64,000 nucleotides of DNA, taken from positions 27,341 through 91,340 of the forward strand of contig JBBAQX010000010.1 in assembly GCA_040400085.1 (NCBI GenBank), written 5' to 3'. Under the pieces are notes generated by a model. The model saw only the letters and a program-made list of their open reading frames with translations. It did no database searches and had not been told where the DNA came from. Position 1 is the stretch's first letter. The number at the start of each line of letters is the position of its first letter. The translations under genes were made by a program, and so were the position numbers. Source of the stretch: HNR sp040400085. Its GTDB lineage: Bacteria; Actinomycetota; Actinomycetes; Actinomycetales; Microbacteriaceae. Below are positions 35,451 through 42,984 of the stretch, one piece after another.

Positions 35451-36058
35451 GACGCCCTCGCGAGTTGTTTTTCATACTGGTCAACCATGTCGAGCGTTTC
35501 CGCGTAGCCACAGATGTCGACACGGTTGTCTCGCTTGGGACGGTTGCATTCTCGGGAGATCTTGACCCCAATCTGGCAGAGAGAGACCTGGCGCGGAGTC
35601 ACTTCGACTCCAAGGATCGCAGACCAAATCTTTGCCGTGCGAGAGAAGTCGTGGTAGGGATGGCCGTAGTCTTGATTGCGATCGCCGTGGACGATTCGCT
35701 GTGCTTCTTGGAGAATTGTCTCGGGGATCTTGAGCTTCTGGAATGTGTAGACGTCGAGGATGGGAATCTCGTAGCCAGTAGCCACTGCCATTTCAAAGGC
35801 TACGCCCTTTGAGTTTTCCCACCCATCCATCACAACGAGTGCTTCGTAGTAACTCTCGCCGTCCGGAAGTGCGCGGGATAGTTCTTCCGCGTCAACCCGG
35901 AGATACTCCTTGGGCTTTCTGGTTTGGTCGCCACCGAAGGTCTCGGCTGGATTGAAGACTTCGTGTCCCTGACTTCGGAGCTCCGCGGCAAGCGCATGGA
36001 ACTTCTTGTAGTTAAAATCTTCGAGGCCTCTCATGGGGCCACTGAGGTAAACTCGCAT
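35447..36058 (-). CDS. DUF4406-like nucleotide-metabolism protein, two domains
   Basis: 203 residues from ATG 36058, behind AAGGAGGACGATTTG. N-terminal half: MRVYLSGPMRG, VFNPAE and a late GWENSKGVAFEMAVA, the pattern of DUF4406 proteins related to nucleoside deoxyribosyltransferases. The second half (RNQDYGHPYHDFSRTAKIW) matches a separate phage domain of the DUF6378 type. So it is a fusion of two families often encoded side by side. A role in nucleotide pools is likely but unproven. Confidence 0.75.
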   Translation of the reverse strand: MRVYLSGPMRGLEDFNYKKFHALAAELRSQGHEVFNPAETFGGDQTRKPKEYLRVDAEELSRALPDGESYYEALVVMDGWENSKGVAFEMAVATGYEIPILDVYTFQKLKIPETILQEAQRIVHGDRNQDYGHPYHDFSRTAKIWSAILGVEVTPRQVSLCQIGVKISRECNRPKRDNRVDICGYAETLDMVDQYEKQLARAS

Positions 36059-36112
36059 CAAATCGTCCTCCTTCGCGAGATAACATCGACTCAGGAGGGT
36101 GAGCACTCAAAT

Positions 36113-36123
36113 AAACCGCTCGG
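36113..36123 (-). repeat. Stop-associated CCGAGCGG motif
   Basis: - strand reads CCGAGCGGTTTATTTG, 3 bases after the stop codon of the metalloprotease gene. Here it lies in AATAAA...TTTATT, a 6-bp inverted repeat, so it could also be a weak terminator. Confidence 0.55.
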
Positions 36124-36125
36124 CT

Positions 36126-36632
36126 TTATTGAAATTTTTCCTTGACCGCGTCTATATCATCCTGATCAAGTCGCAAAGTATCGGTTGTTATATAGGGGAA
36201 CATCGTCGCGGATGGGATGTTCGAGTGTCGAATGCCGAGCACATGCCCCAGTTCGTGCAGGATCACACCGCTCAGTAGGTTTTGCTGACGCGCACTGTTG
36301 ATCAAGATCTCCGAGCGCCGAAGGATTCCAGACTCGATCTCGACCGGAGAGAACATGCCCAGGTAGTTCGCGTCGTCAATGTAGGATTTGATCGTGCAGT
36401 TCGCATCCTCTGGCTTTTTGACGATGCGAATCTTCACCTTCGAATACTTGTTCCACTGACGGGCGGACATTCGCAAGGCGCTGACCACCTTACCAAGGCG
36501 CAAACCACTGGCTTTGATGTCGGCCCTGTCAATATAAACGTCGACTCTCTCGGGGGTGTAGTTGGGGTTCAGATCGAACGCATTGAGGTAGGACATTGGA
36601 ACGAGCAGAAACAGCAAAACCTTGGCGACCAT
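36126..36632 (-). CDS. Secreted matrixin-like zinc metalloprotease
   Basis: 168 residues. Signal peptide MVAKVLLFLLVPMSYLNA. His126-Glu127-x-x-His130-x-x-Gly-x-x-His136 (HELGHVLGIRH) is the extended zinc motif of metzincins, and Met144 in SATMFP is the Met-turn. RQWNKYSKVKIRI and NLLSGVILHELG fit the family fold. There is no pro-domain. A phage-borne, exported M10-type protease is unusual; possible targets are host envelope or competitor proteins. Confidence 0.8.
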   Translation of the reverse strand: MVAKVLLFLLVPMSYLNAFDLNPNYTPERVDVYIDRADIKASGLRLGKVVSALRMSARQWNKYSKVKIRIVKKPEDANCTIKSYIDDANYLGMFSPVEIESGILRRSEILINSARQQNLLSGVILHELGHVLGIRHSNIPSATMFPYITTDTLRLDQDDIDAVKEKFQ

Positions 36633-36677
36633 GTGTCACCCTTTATTGGGAACTCCTGTGGGTTGATTGCACGTTGC

Positions 36678-36707
36678 GATGTTTACGAAACAAATTTCGC
36701 GAACATC
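36678..36707. promoter_or_regulatory. Imperfect palindrome, candidate operator or hairpin
   Basis: GATGTT-TA-CGAAA-CAAA-TTTCG-CG-AACATC, two nested arms of 6 and 5 bp, directly after the stop of the 40-residue gene and 46 bases before the metalloprotease start. No T-run follows, so an operator or mRNA hairpin is more likely than a terminator. Confidence 0.45.
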
Positions 36708-36830
36708 TTAAAATGGAAATTTCGATCGTCCGGTTCGATAATAATAAGCGTCCGTGTATTTACCCTTGGCTGCCTGTCGGACGCCACGAAGTCGGAAGCG
36801 CCGGTATCGGACGCGGGATTTAATATTCAT
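36708..36830 (-). CDS. Small basic protein
   Basis: 40 residues, ATG 36830, overlapping the stop of the next gene as ATGA. Rich in Arg and Tyr (SRVRYRRFRLRGVRQAAKG; YTDAYYYR). Probable nucleic-acid-binding or structural peptide. A longer frame running upstream to 37124 overlaps other genes and is not supported. Confidence 0.5.
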   Translation of the reverse strand: MNIKSRVRYRRFRLRGVRQAAKGKYTDAYYYRTGRSKFPF

Positions 36831-37015
36831 ACCGAACACCTCAAATATAACGAAACCCACCCTCTGAAAATGTGCCTGCCCTGAAAGCAGACATCCTTGT
36901 CCTGATTCGTGAGCCACACACGCCGATCGCGCGCGGCGCCGTAGGTTGAAAAGTATTCGTCGTTCACGCGGAAGCCGAGGTATCCACGGAGCAGAGCCTC
37001 GATTGTTTTGATCAC
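36827..37015 (-). CDS. Small hypothetical protein
   Basis: 62 residues, ATG 37015 with AAGGAGATAGATAGG upstream. Aromatic-rich mixed sequence (YLGFRVNDEYFSTYGAARD; RHIFRGWVSLYLR). No family recognised. Stop-start overlaps link it to the 40-residue gene. Confidence 0.5.
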   Translation of the reverse strand: MIKTIEALLRGYLGFRVNDEYFSTYGAARDRRVWLTNQDKDVCFQGRHIFRGWVSLYLRCSV

Positions 37016-37017
37016 GC

Positions 37018-37206
37018 CTATCTATCTCCTTCAAAATTGTTCTGCTGCTTGTTGTCGCACTTTGAGCATCGAGAGACCACGTCCCAGTATGTATCCCATT
37101 GACCATTTCCGTAATCCACGACAATCATCTCTCTAAACTGCTGACATATATTGCAATATCCAGACCACTTATGTCCAACCTCTGGGCGAGTTGATTCGTT
37201 GCTCAC
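37018..37206 (-). CDS. Zinc-ribbon microprotein
   Basis: 62 residues with CNIC and CSKC about 25 residues apart, a four-Cys zinc ribbon around a Tyr/Trp-rich strand pair. Same general type as the proteins at 31819 and 53666. Overlaps the gene upstream by 4 bases. Nucleic-acid binding is possible. Confidence 0.6.
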   Translation of the reverse strand: MSNESTRPEVGHKWSGYCNICQQFREMIVVDYGNGQWDTYWDVVSRCSKCDNKQQNNFEGDR

Positions 37207-37403
37207 GCTTGCATCTCCTTGAAGAATACTGGAAAGTTTTCAAGGTGAGGGGCACTAGAAACTTCGACAAAGGACTCCCCGTCGTTACCAGCCAGCGTAG
37301 GAATTTCTATGTGGGTGATTGATGAGTATCCTTCATCACTCAACAAGACCACTGTTGAGTCTGGATGCTTCATAAGCAGAACTGCTAATTCTTTGGCCTT
37401 CAT
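37203..37403 (-). CDS. Small hypothetical protein
   Basis: 66 residues, ATG overlapping the integrase stop (ATGA). Begins MKAKELAVLLMKHPDSTVVLLSD, a pattern seen in short phage proteins with a helix followed by strands. Function unknown. Confidence 0.55.
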   Translation of the reverse strand: MKAKELAVLLMKHPDSTVVLLSDEGYSSITHIEIPTLAGNDGESFVEVSSAPHLENFPVFFKEMQA

Positions 37404-38329
37404 GCATGCATCTCCTTTACAGCCAACTCAACACCAGTCGTCCATGCCGTCCACTCGGCGTCGGACTGACAGACGCGGCGGGCCATCTTCAGGTAGTTGT
37501 TCGTGGTTGAAATCGAGGCGTGACCCATGGCATCGCGCACCCAGACCACGTCGTTCTTTCCGCCGTCGAGATTCTTAAAGTACGTCATGCTCCCGTAGAA
37601 GTGCCGGAGAGAATGAGGCTTCAGGTTAAGCCCTTGCGGTTCAACTTCACCCAGAATTTTTCGAATGACGGACGCAGACACATTGAACAGGATGTCGTCA
37701 AATCCGCGCGGGTTCGCCGTGATGTAAGATGCGAGGACCTGGGCGGCGTGGTGTGTGATCGGAACCTCGCCGGCCGCGTTGCCCTTGCACGACATCGTCT
37801 CGGCTTCGACCATGATGTGCGGTCGCGCGCCGAGTCTCAGGTGTCGCGGCTTCAGCGTGAGCAGCGCTTCGATGCGCAAACCACTACCGGCAAGGGTCTC
37901 GAAGATAGCCTCGCGGGTAAGGGCTGGCACTGCACGCGGGTCTGTTTGGGGTTTACGGACTCTCGCGCGAATCTCAAGGAACTGCGCTGCAGTTGGAACA
38001 TCTGTCGGCTCTTGATGCTTCACCGGAACCCTGAGGTTCTGCGGCACCGGACTGGCGGAGATGATGTTTGCATCCAAGCAGAAGGAGAAGAAACTCCGGA
38101 TGCTCTTCATTGCCTGAGCCACACCGCGCGCCATCCGACTTCCTGCGATTGACTCTTTGAAGTCTACGATGTCGGCGCGTTCGGCGTAGACGAGTCGCCG
38201 TCCTCGGAGCTCCAAGAAATTCCGGAAAGACTCGAGCTCGCCGAGGTAGGATCGGACGGTGTTGTCGGCGCAGCCTTGGGTGACTCGGAGCTCGCGTTCG
38301 TAGCGTTTGATTGCTTCTTCAGCGCGCAT
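37400..38329 (-). CDS. int: Tyrosine recombinase (integrase)
   Basis: 309 residues. N-terminal core-binding domain (YLGELESFRNFLELRGRR), then catalytic domain with Arg152 (GSGLRIEALL), Lys182, His239-x-x-Arg242 (HSLRH), His270 (MGHASIST) and the nucleophile Tyr279 (NNYL). It would integrate or excise the phage, or resolve dimers. XerC-like in length; no arm-binding N-terminal extension is visible. Start ATG 38329 lies 166 bases inside the HU-like gene, with GAGGG upstream. No att site could be named. Confidence 0.9.
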   Translation of the reverse strand: MRAEEAIKRYERELRVTQGCADNTVRSYLGELESFRNFLELRGRRLVYAERADIVDFKESIAGSRMARGVAQAMKSIRSFFSFCLDANIISASPVPQNLRVPVKHQEPTDVPTAAQFLEIRARVRKPQTDPRAVPALTREAIFETLAGSGLRIEALLTLKPRHLRLGARPHIMVEAETMSCKGNAAGEVPITHHAAQVLASYITANPRGFDDILFNVSASVIRKILGEVEPQGLNLKPHSLRHFYGSMTYFKNLDGGKNDVVWVRDAMGHASISTTNNYLKMARRVCQSDAEWTAWTTGVELAVKEMHA

Positions 38330-38595
38330 TCTACAGCCCTCTTTTTCATGTTATCCGACATCGTAAACGCCAGTCGCGGCGACGGGCCGCAATGGACGGT
38401 CTTGCCTTGAAGGATCCGGGTGCACGCTGGCGCAACGTAGCAGCGCATTGATCCAAAATGTTTGATGCTGACTCGCCCGCCGTTGGCAAGGTCTTCGATC
38501 AGCGAGTTCAGAAAGGAGTTGATCACACGGGCCGCTTGGTCCGCGGTCACCCCAGCTTCTTTTGAAGCCAGAATGACATGGTCTGCTTTACGCAT
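38164..38595 (-). CDS. HU/IHF-like DNA-binding protein with low-complexity tail
   Basis: 143 residues. Residues 1-90 fit an HU-like fold: helices MRKADHVILASKEAGVTADQ and RVINSFLNSLIEDL, then GGRVSIKHFGSMRCYVAP and PSPRLAFTMSDNMKKR. The last 50 residues are Ser/Thr/Pro-rich and are encoded in the 166 bases that overlap the integrase start in another frame. HU-like proteins bend DNA and assist integrases, so the pairing makes functional sense. The tail may exist mainly because of the overlap. Confidence 0.75.
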   Translation of the reverse strand: MRKADHVILASKEAGVTADQAARVINSFLNSLIEDLANGGRVSIKHFGSMRCYVAPACTRILQGKTVHCGPSPRLAFTMSDNMKKRAVECALKKQSNATNASSESPKAAPTTPSDPTSASSSLSGISWSSEDGDSSTPNAPTS

Positions 38596-38870
38596 TAAAT
38601 ACCGGAGAGGTTTCGGATCTTCGCCTTAACGTCTTCCGGCAAAGCATCCCACACATCCGCGAGCTTCTGTATATCCTGACTGGTGCCCGCGTATTTCACA
38701 GGCGACGCTCCGCTGTCGGCGGAATTGATTCCCGACTCCAGCATGGCGCGGCTTGCGACAGAGATCCGACCGCCGTAACTTTTGTCGGCGATTCGCTGAA
38801 GACGTTCTCGCGTGTCGTTATCGAGGCGCAGACTGAGCGCTTTATCTTTCGTCTCCATGGTAGTAATCAT
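38595..38870 (-). CDS. Ribbon-helix-helix-like regulator
   Basis: 91 residues, ATG 38870 behind GGAGGTAACACAGT; ATG 38858 is also possible. KDKALSLRLDNDTRERLQRIAD fits a ribbon-helix-helix: a short strand, then helix-turn-helix (SVASRAMLESG). Likely DNA-binding repressor or antitoxin-type protein. Its stop overlaps the HU-like start. Confidence 0.65.
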   Translation of the reverse strand: MITTMETKDKALSLRLDNDTRERLQRIADKSYGGRISVASRAMLESGINSADSGASPVKYAGTSQDIQKLADVWDALPEDVKAKIRNLSGI

Positions 38871-38898
38871 ACTGTGTTACCTCCAAATTGCAAATGTA

Positions 38899-39147
38899 TT
38901 ACACAGATTGTGGGGTGGCGTCCATGCAAGCGCAGCCCCTACTTTCGTGACTCTGGATGTATCGCTTGAACCACGCGGATGCGCGATCTTCCGCCACGTT
39001 TCCCAGTTCAAATATCGTTTCGTCCAGATCATCCATGAACCGCATGACAGAGAACGTATTGTTCGGATGACTGACGAGCGCCAGGCGGTAGGCCTTAGCG
39101 CTGTCGTGGCGGGTATCCAGAACAGAGATGATCCTTTTAATTATCAT
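38899..39147 (-). CDS. Small hypothetical protein
   Basis: 82 residues from ATG 39147 (GTG 39150 also possible), behind AAGGGACGCGTG; longer upstream frame is not supported. Begins MIIKRIISVLDTRHD, then a helix with MRFMDDLDETIFEL and AWFKRYIQ. No known family. Coupled to the gene upstream by ATGA. Confidence 0.55.
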   Translation of the reverse strand: MIIKRIISVLDTRHDSAKAYRLALVSHPNNTFSVMRFMDDLDETIFELGNVAEDRASAWFKRYIQSHESRGCACMDATPQSV

Positions 39148-39425
39148 CACGCGTCCCTTACAATTTCGATCCCGGTTCCCTCGAGATCCTTCATTACCGC
39201 GGCGAGCTTTTTGTGCATCTCCGGGTGTTTGATCCCGACCACTTTCAACCCCGTGATCGCCAGCAGGATCGTGTCCGTTCGCGTGAAAACGCGATCCCAT
39301 GCCGCGTTGAGGATGTCTCGCTTCTCTTGCTGGCTAAGCCGCGAGACGGGTGCCGTGGAGGGCTTTGTCGCAGAGGTGTCTCCAGCGTTCTCTGCATTCT
39401 CGGTAGAGCTTGAAGTATTTGACAT
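39147..39425 (-). CDS. Hypothetical protein with low-complexity start
   Basis: 92 residues. The first 30 are Ser/Thr/Ala-rich and lie in the 92 bases that overlap the 3' end of the GT75-like gene. The rest is helical (LSQQEKRDILNAAWDRVF, HPEMHKKLAAVMKDLE). The ATG is the only start before residue 68. Function unknown. Confidence 0.55.
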   Translation of the reverse strand: MSNTSSSTENAENAGDTSATKPSTAPVSRLSQQEKRDILNAAWDRVFTRTDTILLAITGLKVVGIKHPEMHKKLAAVMKDLEGTGIEIVRDA

Positions 39426-40296
39426 GCGTGGATTCGTCTCCCTTCCAGTACGTCTCGTTGAGCTTCAGCACTTCGGCTTCTTGCTGAAGATTTTTCCACA
39501 CGTTGCTTGCCCGTGTGTGATGGATCGTGCATGCCGGATCTCCGGTGAACATCGCCCATCCAATCCGGTCGAAGTTGCGCTTAACTTCTATTCCCATAAA
39601 GATGTCCGCCCAACGCCCGAGTCCGAACGCCCTTGGACCCATCGGCGCGTAGTACACGAACGGCAGGGCTTGAATCGTGAATGCGACATTCATCCCGCAG
39701 ATCGGGGCAAGCACACCGCGCGGGATCGGACCGGCAAAGAACGGTCCGTTGTAAAGCCCGACCAACTCCGGATGTTGCAATTGGGTGACCGCGTCAAGAT
39801 CCGGGACGCCATTCCAAACGCCGTGACTGAAGTGAACCGGCGCCTCTTCGCGGACTTCATACGGAAACCCGCGCATGTATGGCTCGCCGTGACCAGCCGT
39901 GTTCATCCAACTGATTGGGACTCTTCGCTTCAGTACAGATAGGTGGCCGGCGATGGGGTCAGTCCCATCGATCGGCGCAACGTCGTCATCGAACGACATC
40001 ACATATCGGATCTGCTTGTGACACTGAGTGATCAGCGCGAACCCCAGGTTGCGGCAAGCATCCGTCTTGTTGAAGATCAGATCCTTGTCTTGACCCAGAA
40101 TATCCCACGATGTGAGGTGGCCACTATCACAGAACTCGTCGGGGTAGTACGTCCGAACTTGCACCACCGGCTCGGCTCCGTCTTTCACGATGAAGAGTGT
40201 CACTTCGTGCTTGAAGAACAGTGCCTTCCACGCTTCGAGGAATGTTTTTAAGCTCTCTTCTCGGCACGACGGGACAACGATGGCAATCTGCGACAT
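39334..40296 (-). CDS. RGP/GT75-like protein (UDP-arabinopyranose mutase homologue)
   Basis: 320 residues from ATG 40296 in a TAATG overlap, with AAGGAG eight bases before; GTG 40305 is an alternative. QIAIVVPSCREESLKTFLEAW and FIVKDG open a GT-A fold; MSFDDDVAP is the Asp-rich nucleotide-sugar site. SHGVWNGVPDLDAVTQL, PRGVLAPICGMNVAF, RWADIFMGI and HTRASNVWKNLQQE match the conserved blocks of reversibly glycosylated polypeptides (GT75), which interconvert UDP-arabinopyranose and UDP-arabinofuranose. These are best known from plants; a phage homologue is unusual. Confidence 0.8.
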   Translation of the reverse strand: MSQIAIVVPSCREESLKTFLEAWKALFFKHEVTLFIVKDGAEPVVQVRTYYPDEFCDSGHLTSWDILGQDKDLIFNKTDACRNLGFALITQCHKQIRYVMSFDDDVAPIDGTDPIAGHLSVLKRRVPISWMNTAGHGEPYMRGFPYEVREEAPVHFSHGVWNGVPDLDAVTQLQHPELVGLYNGPFFAGPIPRGVLAPICGMNVAFTIQALPFVYYAPMGPRAFGLGRWADIFMGIEVKRNFDRIGWAMFTGDPACTIHHTRASNVWKNLQQEAEVLKLNETYWKGDESTHVKYFKLYRECRERWRHLCDKALHGTRLAA

Positions 40297-40979
40297 TACG
40301 CGCACTCCTTTTTGAGCATCCAGAACGAACCGCGGGAGTCCAATTCGAGACTATTCTCTGCGGTGAAATCAATCACGGCGTCTTGCACGTCTTTCCAGTG
40401 ATCGAAATCGTCGCCGAACATCACCCCACCCGGAGCGACCAAAGGCCAGTACGCTTTCATGTCGGCGAGGACGTCTTCAAAATCGTGGCTCGCGTCGAGG
40501 TAGATCATCTCGGCGCGCGCACCCTTCCAAGCGAACCAGCGGGCGGCGATCAGGCTTGTCTGTGGGAATGGGATGATGTGGCGTGTAACGTTCTCGTGCA
40601 CGCAGTTCGATAGGAATTGGAAGTACACGCTGGGGTAGCCGTAGAAATGATGGAGCGATTTGTAACGCTGCGGGTCGTCCTGATTTTGCCAGAACTCCAA
40701 CGCGCCAAGCCAGGTGTCCACGCAAACAACCTTCGAATCGTACATGTATCGATCGCGCAGTTCTTTTGCCATTGTGATCGCGGACTGACCTTTCCACGTG
40801 CCCACTTCGATGATGAGTTCTGGTTTGTATTGGTCGATCAGTTCGGCAAAGATCGGATCGTTCCCATGCCAGCCGTCGAGATCCTTCTCGCGAAGAAATA
40901 AATCCCCGTGATTTAGATCCGCGTCTTCGAAGCGGTCAAACGGATCGACGTGGTGGATGTCGGTTGGTTTGAGGATCAA
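40296..40979 (-). CDS. SAM-dependent methyltransferase
   Basis: 227 residues, TTG start overlapping the upstream stop. IIEVGTWKGQSAITMAK is the SAM-binding glycine loop, VVCVDTW the acidic strand, and MIYLDASHDFEDVLADMKAYW plus LVAPGGVMFGDD match the Methyltransf_24 type often found beside glycosyltransferases, where it methylates sugars. It lies next to the GT75-like gene (TAATG), so a sugar substrate is a reasonable guess. Confidence 0.8.
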   Translation of the reverse strand: MILKPTDIHHVDPFDRFEDADLNHGDLFLREKDLDGWHGNDPIFAELIDQYKPELIIEVGTWKGQSAITMAKELRDRYMYDSKVVCVDTWLGALEFWQNQDDPQRYKSLHHFYGYPSVYFQFLSNCVHENVTRHIIPFPQTSLIAARWFAWKGARAEMIYLDASHDFEDVLADMKAYWPLVAPGGVMFGDDFDHWKDVQDAVIDFTAENSLELDSRGSFWMLKKECA

Positions 40980-41302
40980 GAGACCTTCTCCCAGTTCTCA
41001 GCACTGCACGCATAGGCCCACTTCAATCCCGGCTTGAAGTGCGCGACGTCCGAATAGGGATCGGCTTCCTCGTCGGTGCACTGGTCGATCTTGTCGAACA
41101 GCGAACCTTTGTGACGGAGCTTGATCTCCCAGATCCCGGAGTCGTTCTTGCCGTACTTCGCTTCGAGGATCGTGCCGTCCGAACAGACTATCAGAATTCC
41201 GGTGTCTTTGTCGTCGGTCCCGTACTGAGAATACTGCGCGCGGACATCTCCTTCGAAATAGACATTGTCGTCGCTCTGTCCGTAGATCTTTGTGCCTTCC
41301 AC
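40976..41302 (-). CDS. Hypothetical protein
   Basis: 108 residues, GTG start behind AGGAGATTCAATC. Beta-rich and acidic: KIYGQSDDNVYFEGDV, ILIVCSDGTILEAKYG, WEIKLRHKG. Its end overlaps the methyltransferase start by 4 bases. Function unknown; linked to the sugar cluster by position. Confidence 0.55.
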   Translation of the reverse strand: MEGTKIYGQSDDNVYFEGDVRAQYSQYGTDDKDTGILIVCSDGTILEAKYGKNDSGIWEIKLRHKGSLFDKIDQCTDEEADPYSDVAHFKPGLKWAYACSAENWEKVS

Positions 41303-41313
41303 GATTGAATCTC

Positions 41314-41535
41314 CTAGTTTAAATTCACGTCCGCGAGTTTCTTTTGGCGGGCTGCTTTGCGTTCATTCAGCCACGCCTTAAACCGCTTGCGATACCAGAT
41401 GTACTCACACACCAGACCCCAGTCGGTGAGTGCGGTGTAGATCTTGGTGACCAGAGCCATCAACATCGCAACGCAAATGATTCCCAGACAAATAACGACG
41501 AGCAGCCCGCCCATCCATTGAATTGCTTCGCTCAT
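41314..41535 (-). CDS. Small membrane protein
   Basis: 73 residues, ATG 41535 overlapping the stop of the zinc-knuckle gene (ATGA). One or two hydrophobic stretches (GGLLVVICLGIICVAMLMAL) then an amphipathic basic half (RKRFKAWLNERKAARQKK). Probably a single-pass protein with a cytoplasmic tail. A longer upstream frame is a shadow. Confidence 0.55.
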   Translation of the reverse strand: MSEAIQWMGGLLVVICLGIICVAMLMALVTKIYTALTDWGLVCEYIWYRKRFKAWLNERKAARQKKLADVNLN

Positions 41536-41630
41536 GTTTTCCTCTTCGGTTCGGGGCATGCGATTGCAAAGTGCCCGAGCTTCCCGCAGTTTTGACAGAT
41601 GATGATGACAATGACGGCGCGAGGTTTCAT
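41532..41630 (-). CDS. 32-residue CCHC zinc-knuckle microprotein
   Basis: MKPRAVIVIIICQNCGKLGH... : Cys-x2-Cys-x4-His-x4-Cys fits exactly the CCHC zinc knuckle, a single-stranded nucleic acid binder best known from retroviral nucleocapsid and some eukaryotic and phage proteins. Its start overlaps the cupin-like gene stop (TAATG) and its stop overlaps the next start (ATGA), which supports translation despite its length. An Ile/Val run precedes the knuckle. Confidence 0.6.
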   Translation of the reverse strand: MKPRAVIVIIICQNCGKLGHFAIACPEPKRKT

Positions 41631-42085
41631 TAGACTCTCCGCTCGTCGTCGCACCATAGAACGCGCTTTGCAATGGCAGCATCCACGAACTTCCGCCACT
41701 GCATGAAGCCCTGCTTGGTGAAGAACCCCCAGTCTTTGACGGCTGGCCCGCAAATCGCCAGCGTCCAACTGCATTTTCCGTTCGCGAGTTTTGTGATGCG
41801 GTGCCTAAAGTCTGGTCCGCAAACATAGATCCGCCACGGCGCCCACGGCCTCCACGGTTTGAGCTGGACTTCTTTGTTATCAGGCCCGCATACTTCTGTG
41901 TATCCACCCCATAAGATGACGCGGATAAAAGTTTTCCATGGATGATCGTGGGCGCATCTATCAGAGTCGGCGCGAACGATCTTGTGGAGTTTCACCGACC
42001 ACTGGCGTGGCAGCCAGAGCGACCAGCGGAGTAGGTAGTCTGTCTTGCCGGCCAGATCTTTAATGACGCGATGTGTCAGGAACAT
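41630..42085 (-). CDS. Cupin-like protein
   Basis: 151 residues. CAHDHPWKTFIRVILWGGYTE and FRHRITKLANGKCSWTLAICGP fit the two cupin motifs, with His45, His47 and a late His for a metal site. Ends with a basic WRKFVDAAIAKRVLW. Cupins of this type occur in sugar and natural-product pathways as isomerases, dioxygenases or binding proteins. Start behind GGAGTAACGA. Confidence 0.65.
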   Translation of the reverse strand: MFLTHRVIKDLAGKTDYLLRWSLWLPRQWSVKLHKIVRADSDRCAHDHPWKTFIRVILWGGYTEVCGPDNKEVQLKPWRPWAPWRIYVCGPDFRHRITKLANGKCSWTLAICGPAVKDWGFFTKQGFMQWRKFVDAAIAKRVLWCDDERRV

Positions 42086-42088
42086 TCG

Positions 42089-42685
42089 TTACTCCGAAAA
42101 GATGTGTTCCCAGTAGCGCTCCATCACGTGCGCTCCCCAAGAGAGCCCGTCGTTGTGGCCGCCGACCGTGGCACCACGATCCTTATCGACCAGAGCGAGG
42201 CATCGCTCATAGAAATCCCGTGAGCGTGCTTGAATGCGTTCGCGTGAAACAATGAACTGAGCGCCAACGACGAACTTGAATCGGTCGCGGTGTTGGCCGG
42301 TCAGGTTTGCCCAGGTGGAGCCGATCGGGAGCCCGCCGTGTTGTGGTGCGCCGTTGTAGTCGCACTCGCAGTAGTGACCGAGCGGGTAGAATGGCTCGAA
42401 TGGGGATAAGCCGTAGTAGTTGATTGTCTGAACGACGTCCGGCATATGAAAGACAGGATCGCCCTGCACGAACGCGGCGAAGTCGGGCAACTTATCCCAG
42501 TGCGCGAGTATGTGGTGAAGGTAGGTATGCGCCTCTCGCCCAACGTTTGGCAGAGGTTCGCTGATACCCCGCGCCAGCGTCAGGTTCGCCGACTTCTCGT
42601 AGACATATGGAATCCAGTTCGGATCCACCTTGTCGATCCAGCTCACATCTTCTTTGTATCGCGCAACAACCAAGTGCAGTCTCAT
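42089..42685 (-). CDS. DUF3431-like protein
   Basis: 198 residues. LVVARYKEDVSWIDK, then VGREAHTYLHHILAHWD, DFAAFVQGDPVFHMPD and a late SRERIQARSRDFY match DUF3431, a family with a glycosyltransferase-like fold that acts on extracellular sugars in other organisms. No classic DxD is seen. Part of the sugar cluster. Overlaps the next upstream gene by 4 bases. Confidence 0.75.
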   Translation of the reverse strand: MRLHLVVARYKEDVSWIDKVDPNWIPYVYEKSANLTLARGISEPLPNVGREAHTYLHHILAHWDKLPDFAAFVQGDPVFHMPDVVQTINYYGLSPFEPFYPLGHYCECDYNGAPQHGGLPIGSTWANLTGQHRDRFKFVVGAQFIVSRERIQARSRDFYERCLALVDKDRGATVGGHNDGLSWGAHVMERYWEHIFSE

Positions 42686-42984
42686 GAAGCGAGCTCCAAA
42701 ATTTTCCTGAATCTCAGCCGCGCCTCGACGGTCACGGCGTTCCTATAGCACTCGGCGGGATCAACACGATTGATGTCGTCGCCGATTCCGAGTGCCGCTC
42801 TGCGGGCGCGTCTGTAGCACGCCGCGCATCGTCCGTTTGTGTACTCTCGATCGAAGTGTCCACACAAGAGCTTCTTCTTTGGCCGGCGTAGTGTTGACCG
42901 CTTTGTCACGCACGTGTTGCAAATGTGCTTGCATTTCATCGCGAGCGTTCGCTTGCACACAGTGCACGTCCGGATCTTGATCAC
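42682..42984 (-). CDS. Zinc-binding protein, paralogue A
   Basis: 100 residues with three Cys pairs: CTVCKR, CKHICNTC and CAACYRR; the end VDPAECYRNAVTVEARLRFRKILELAS is close to the end of the next gene upstream (KECYENAIGLEARLRFSRVLRAVS). The two are tandem paralogues that overlap by 4 bases. Zinc-ribbon-type nucleic acid or protein binding is likely. Confidence 0.6.
   Translation of the reverse strand: MIKIRTCTVCKRTLAMKCKHICNTCVTKRSTLRRPKKKLLCGHFDREYTNGRCAACYRRARRAALGIGDDINRVDPAECYRNAVTVEARLRFRKILELAS

Noticed and set aside
36708..37124. 138-codon frame extending through two small genes
   Set aside because: Only its last 40 codons have a supported start (ATGA overlap); the rest overlaps better-supported zinc-ribbon and hypothetical genes.
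37400..38329. attP site next to the integrase
   Set aside because: No tRNA-like core or repeated arm sites could be identified by eye; naming one would be a guess.
40296..41308. Numerous + strand frames across the right arm (for example 33473-33874, 34326-35174, 48063-49265, 52923-53546)
   Set aside because: They are the antisense shadows of well-supported - strand genes with clear motifs; Leu/Val/His/Arg-rich composition and no start signals.
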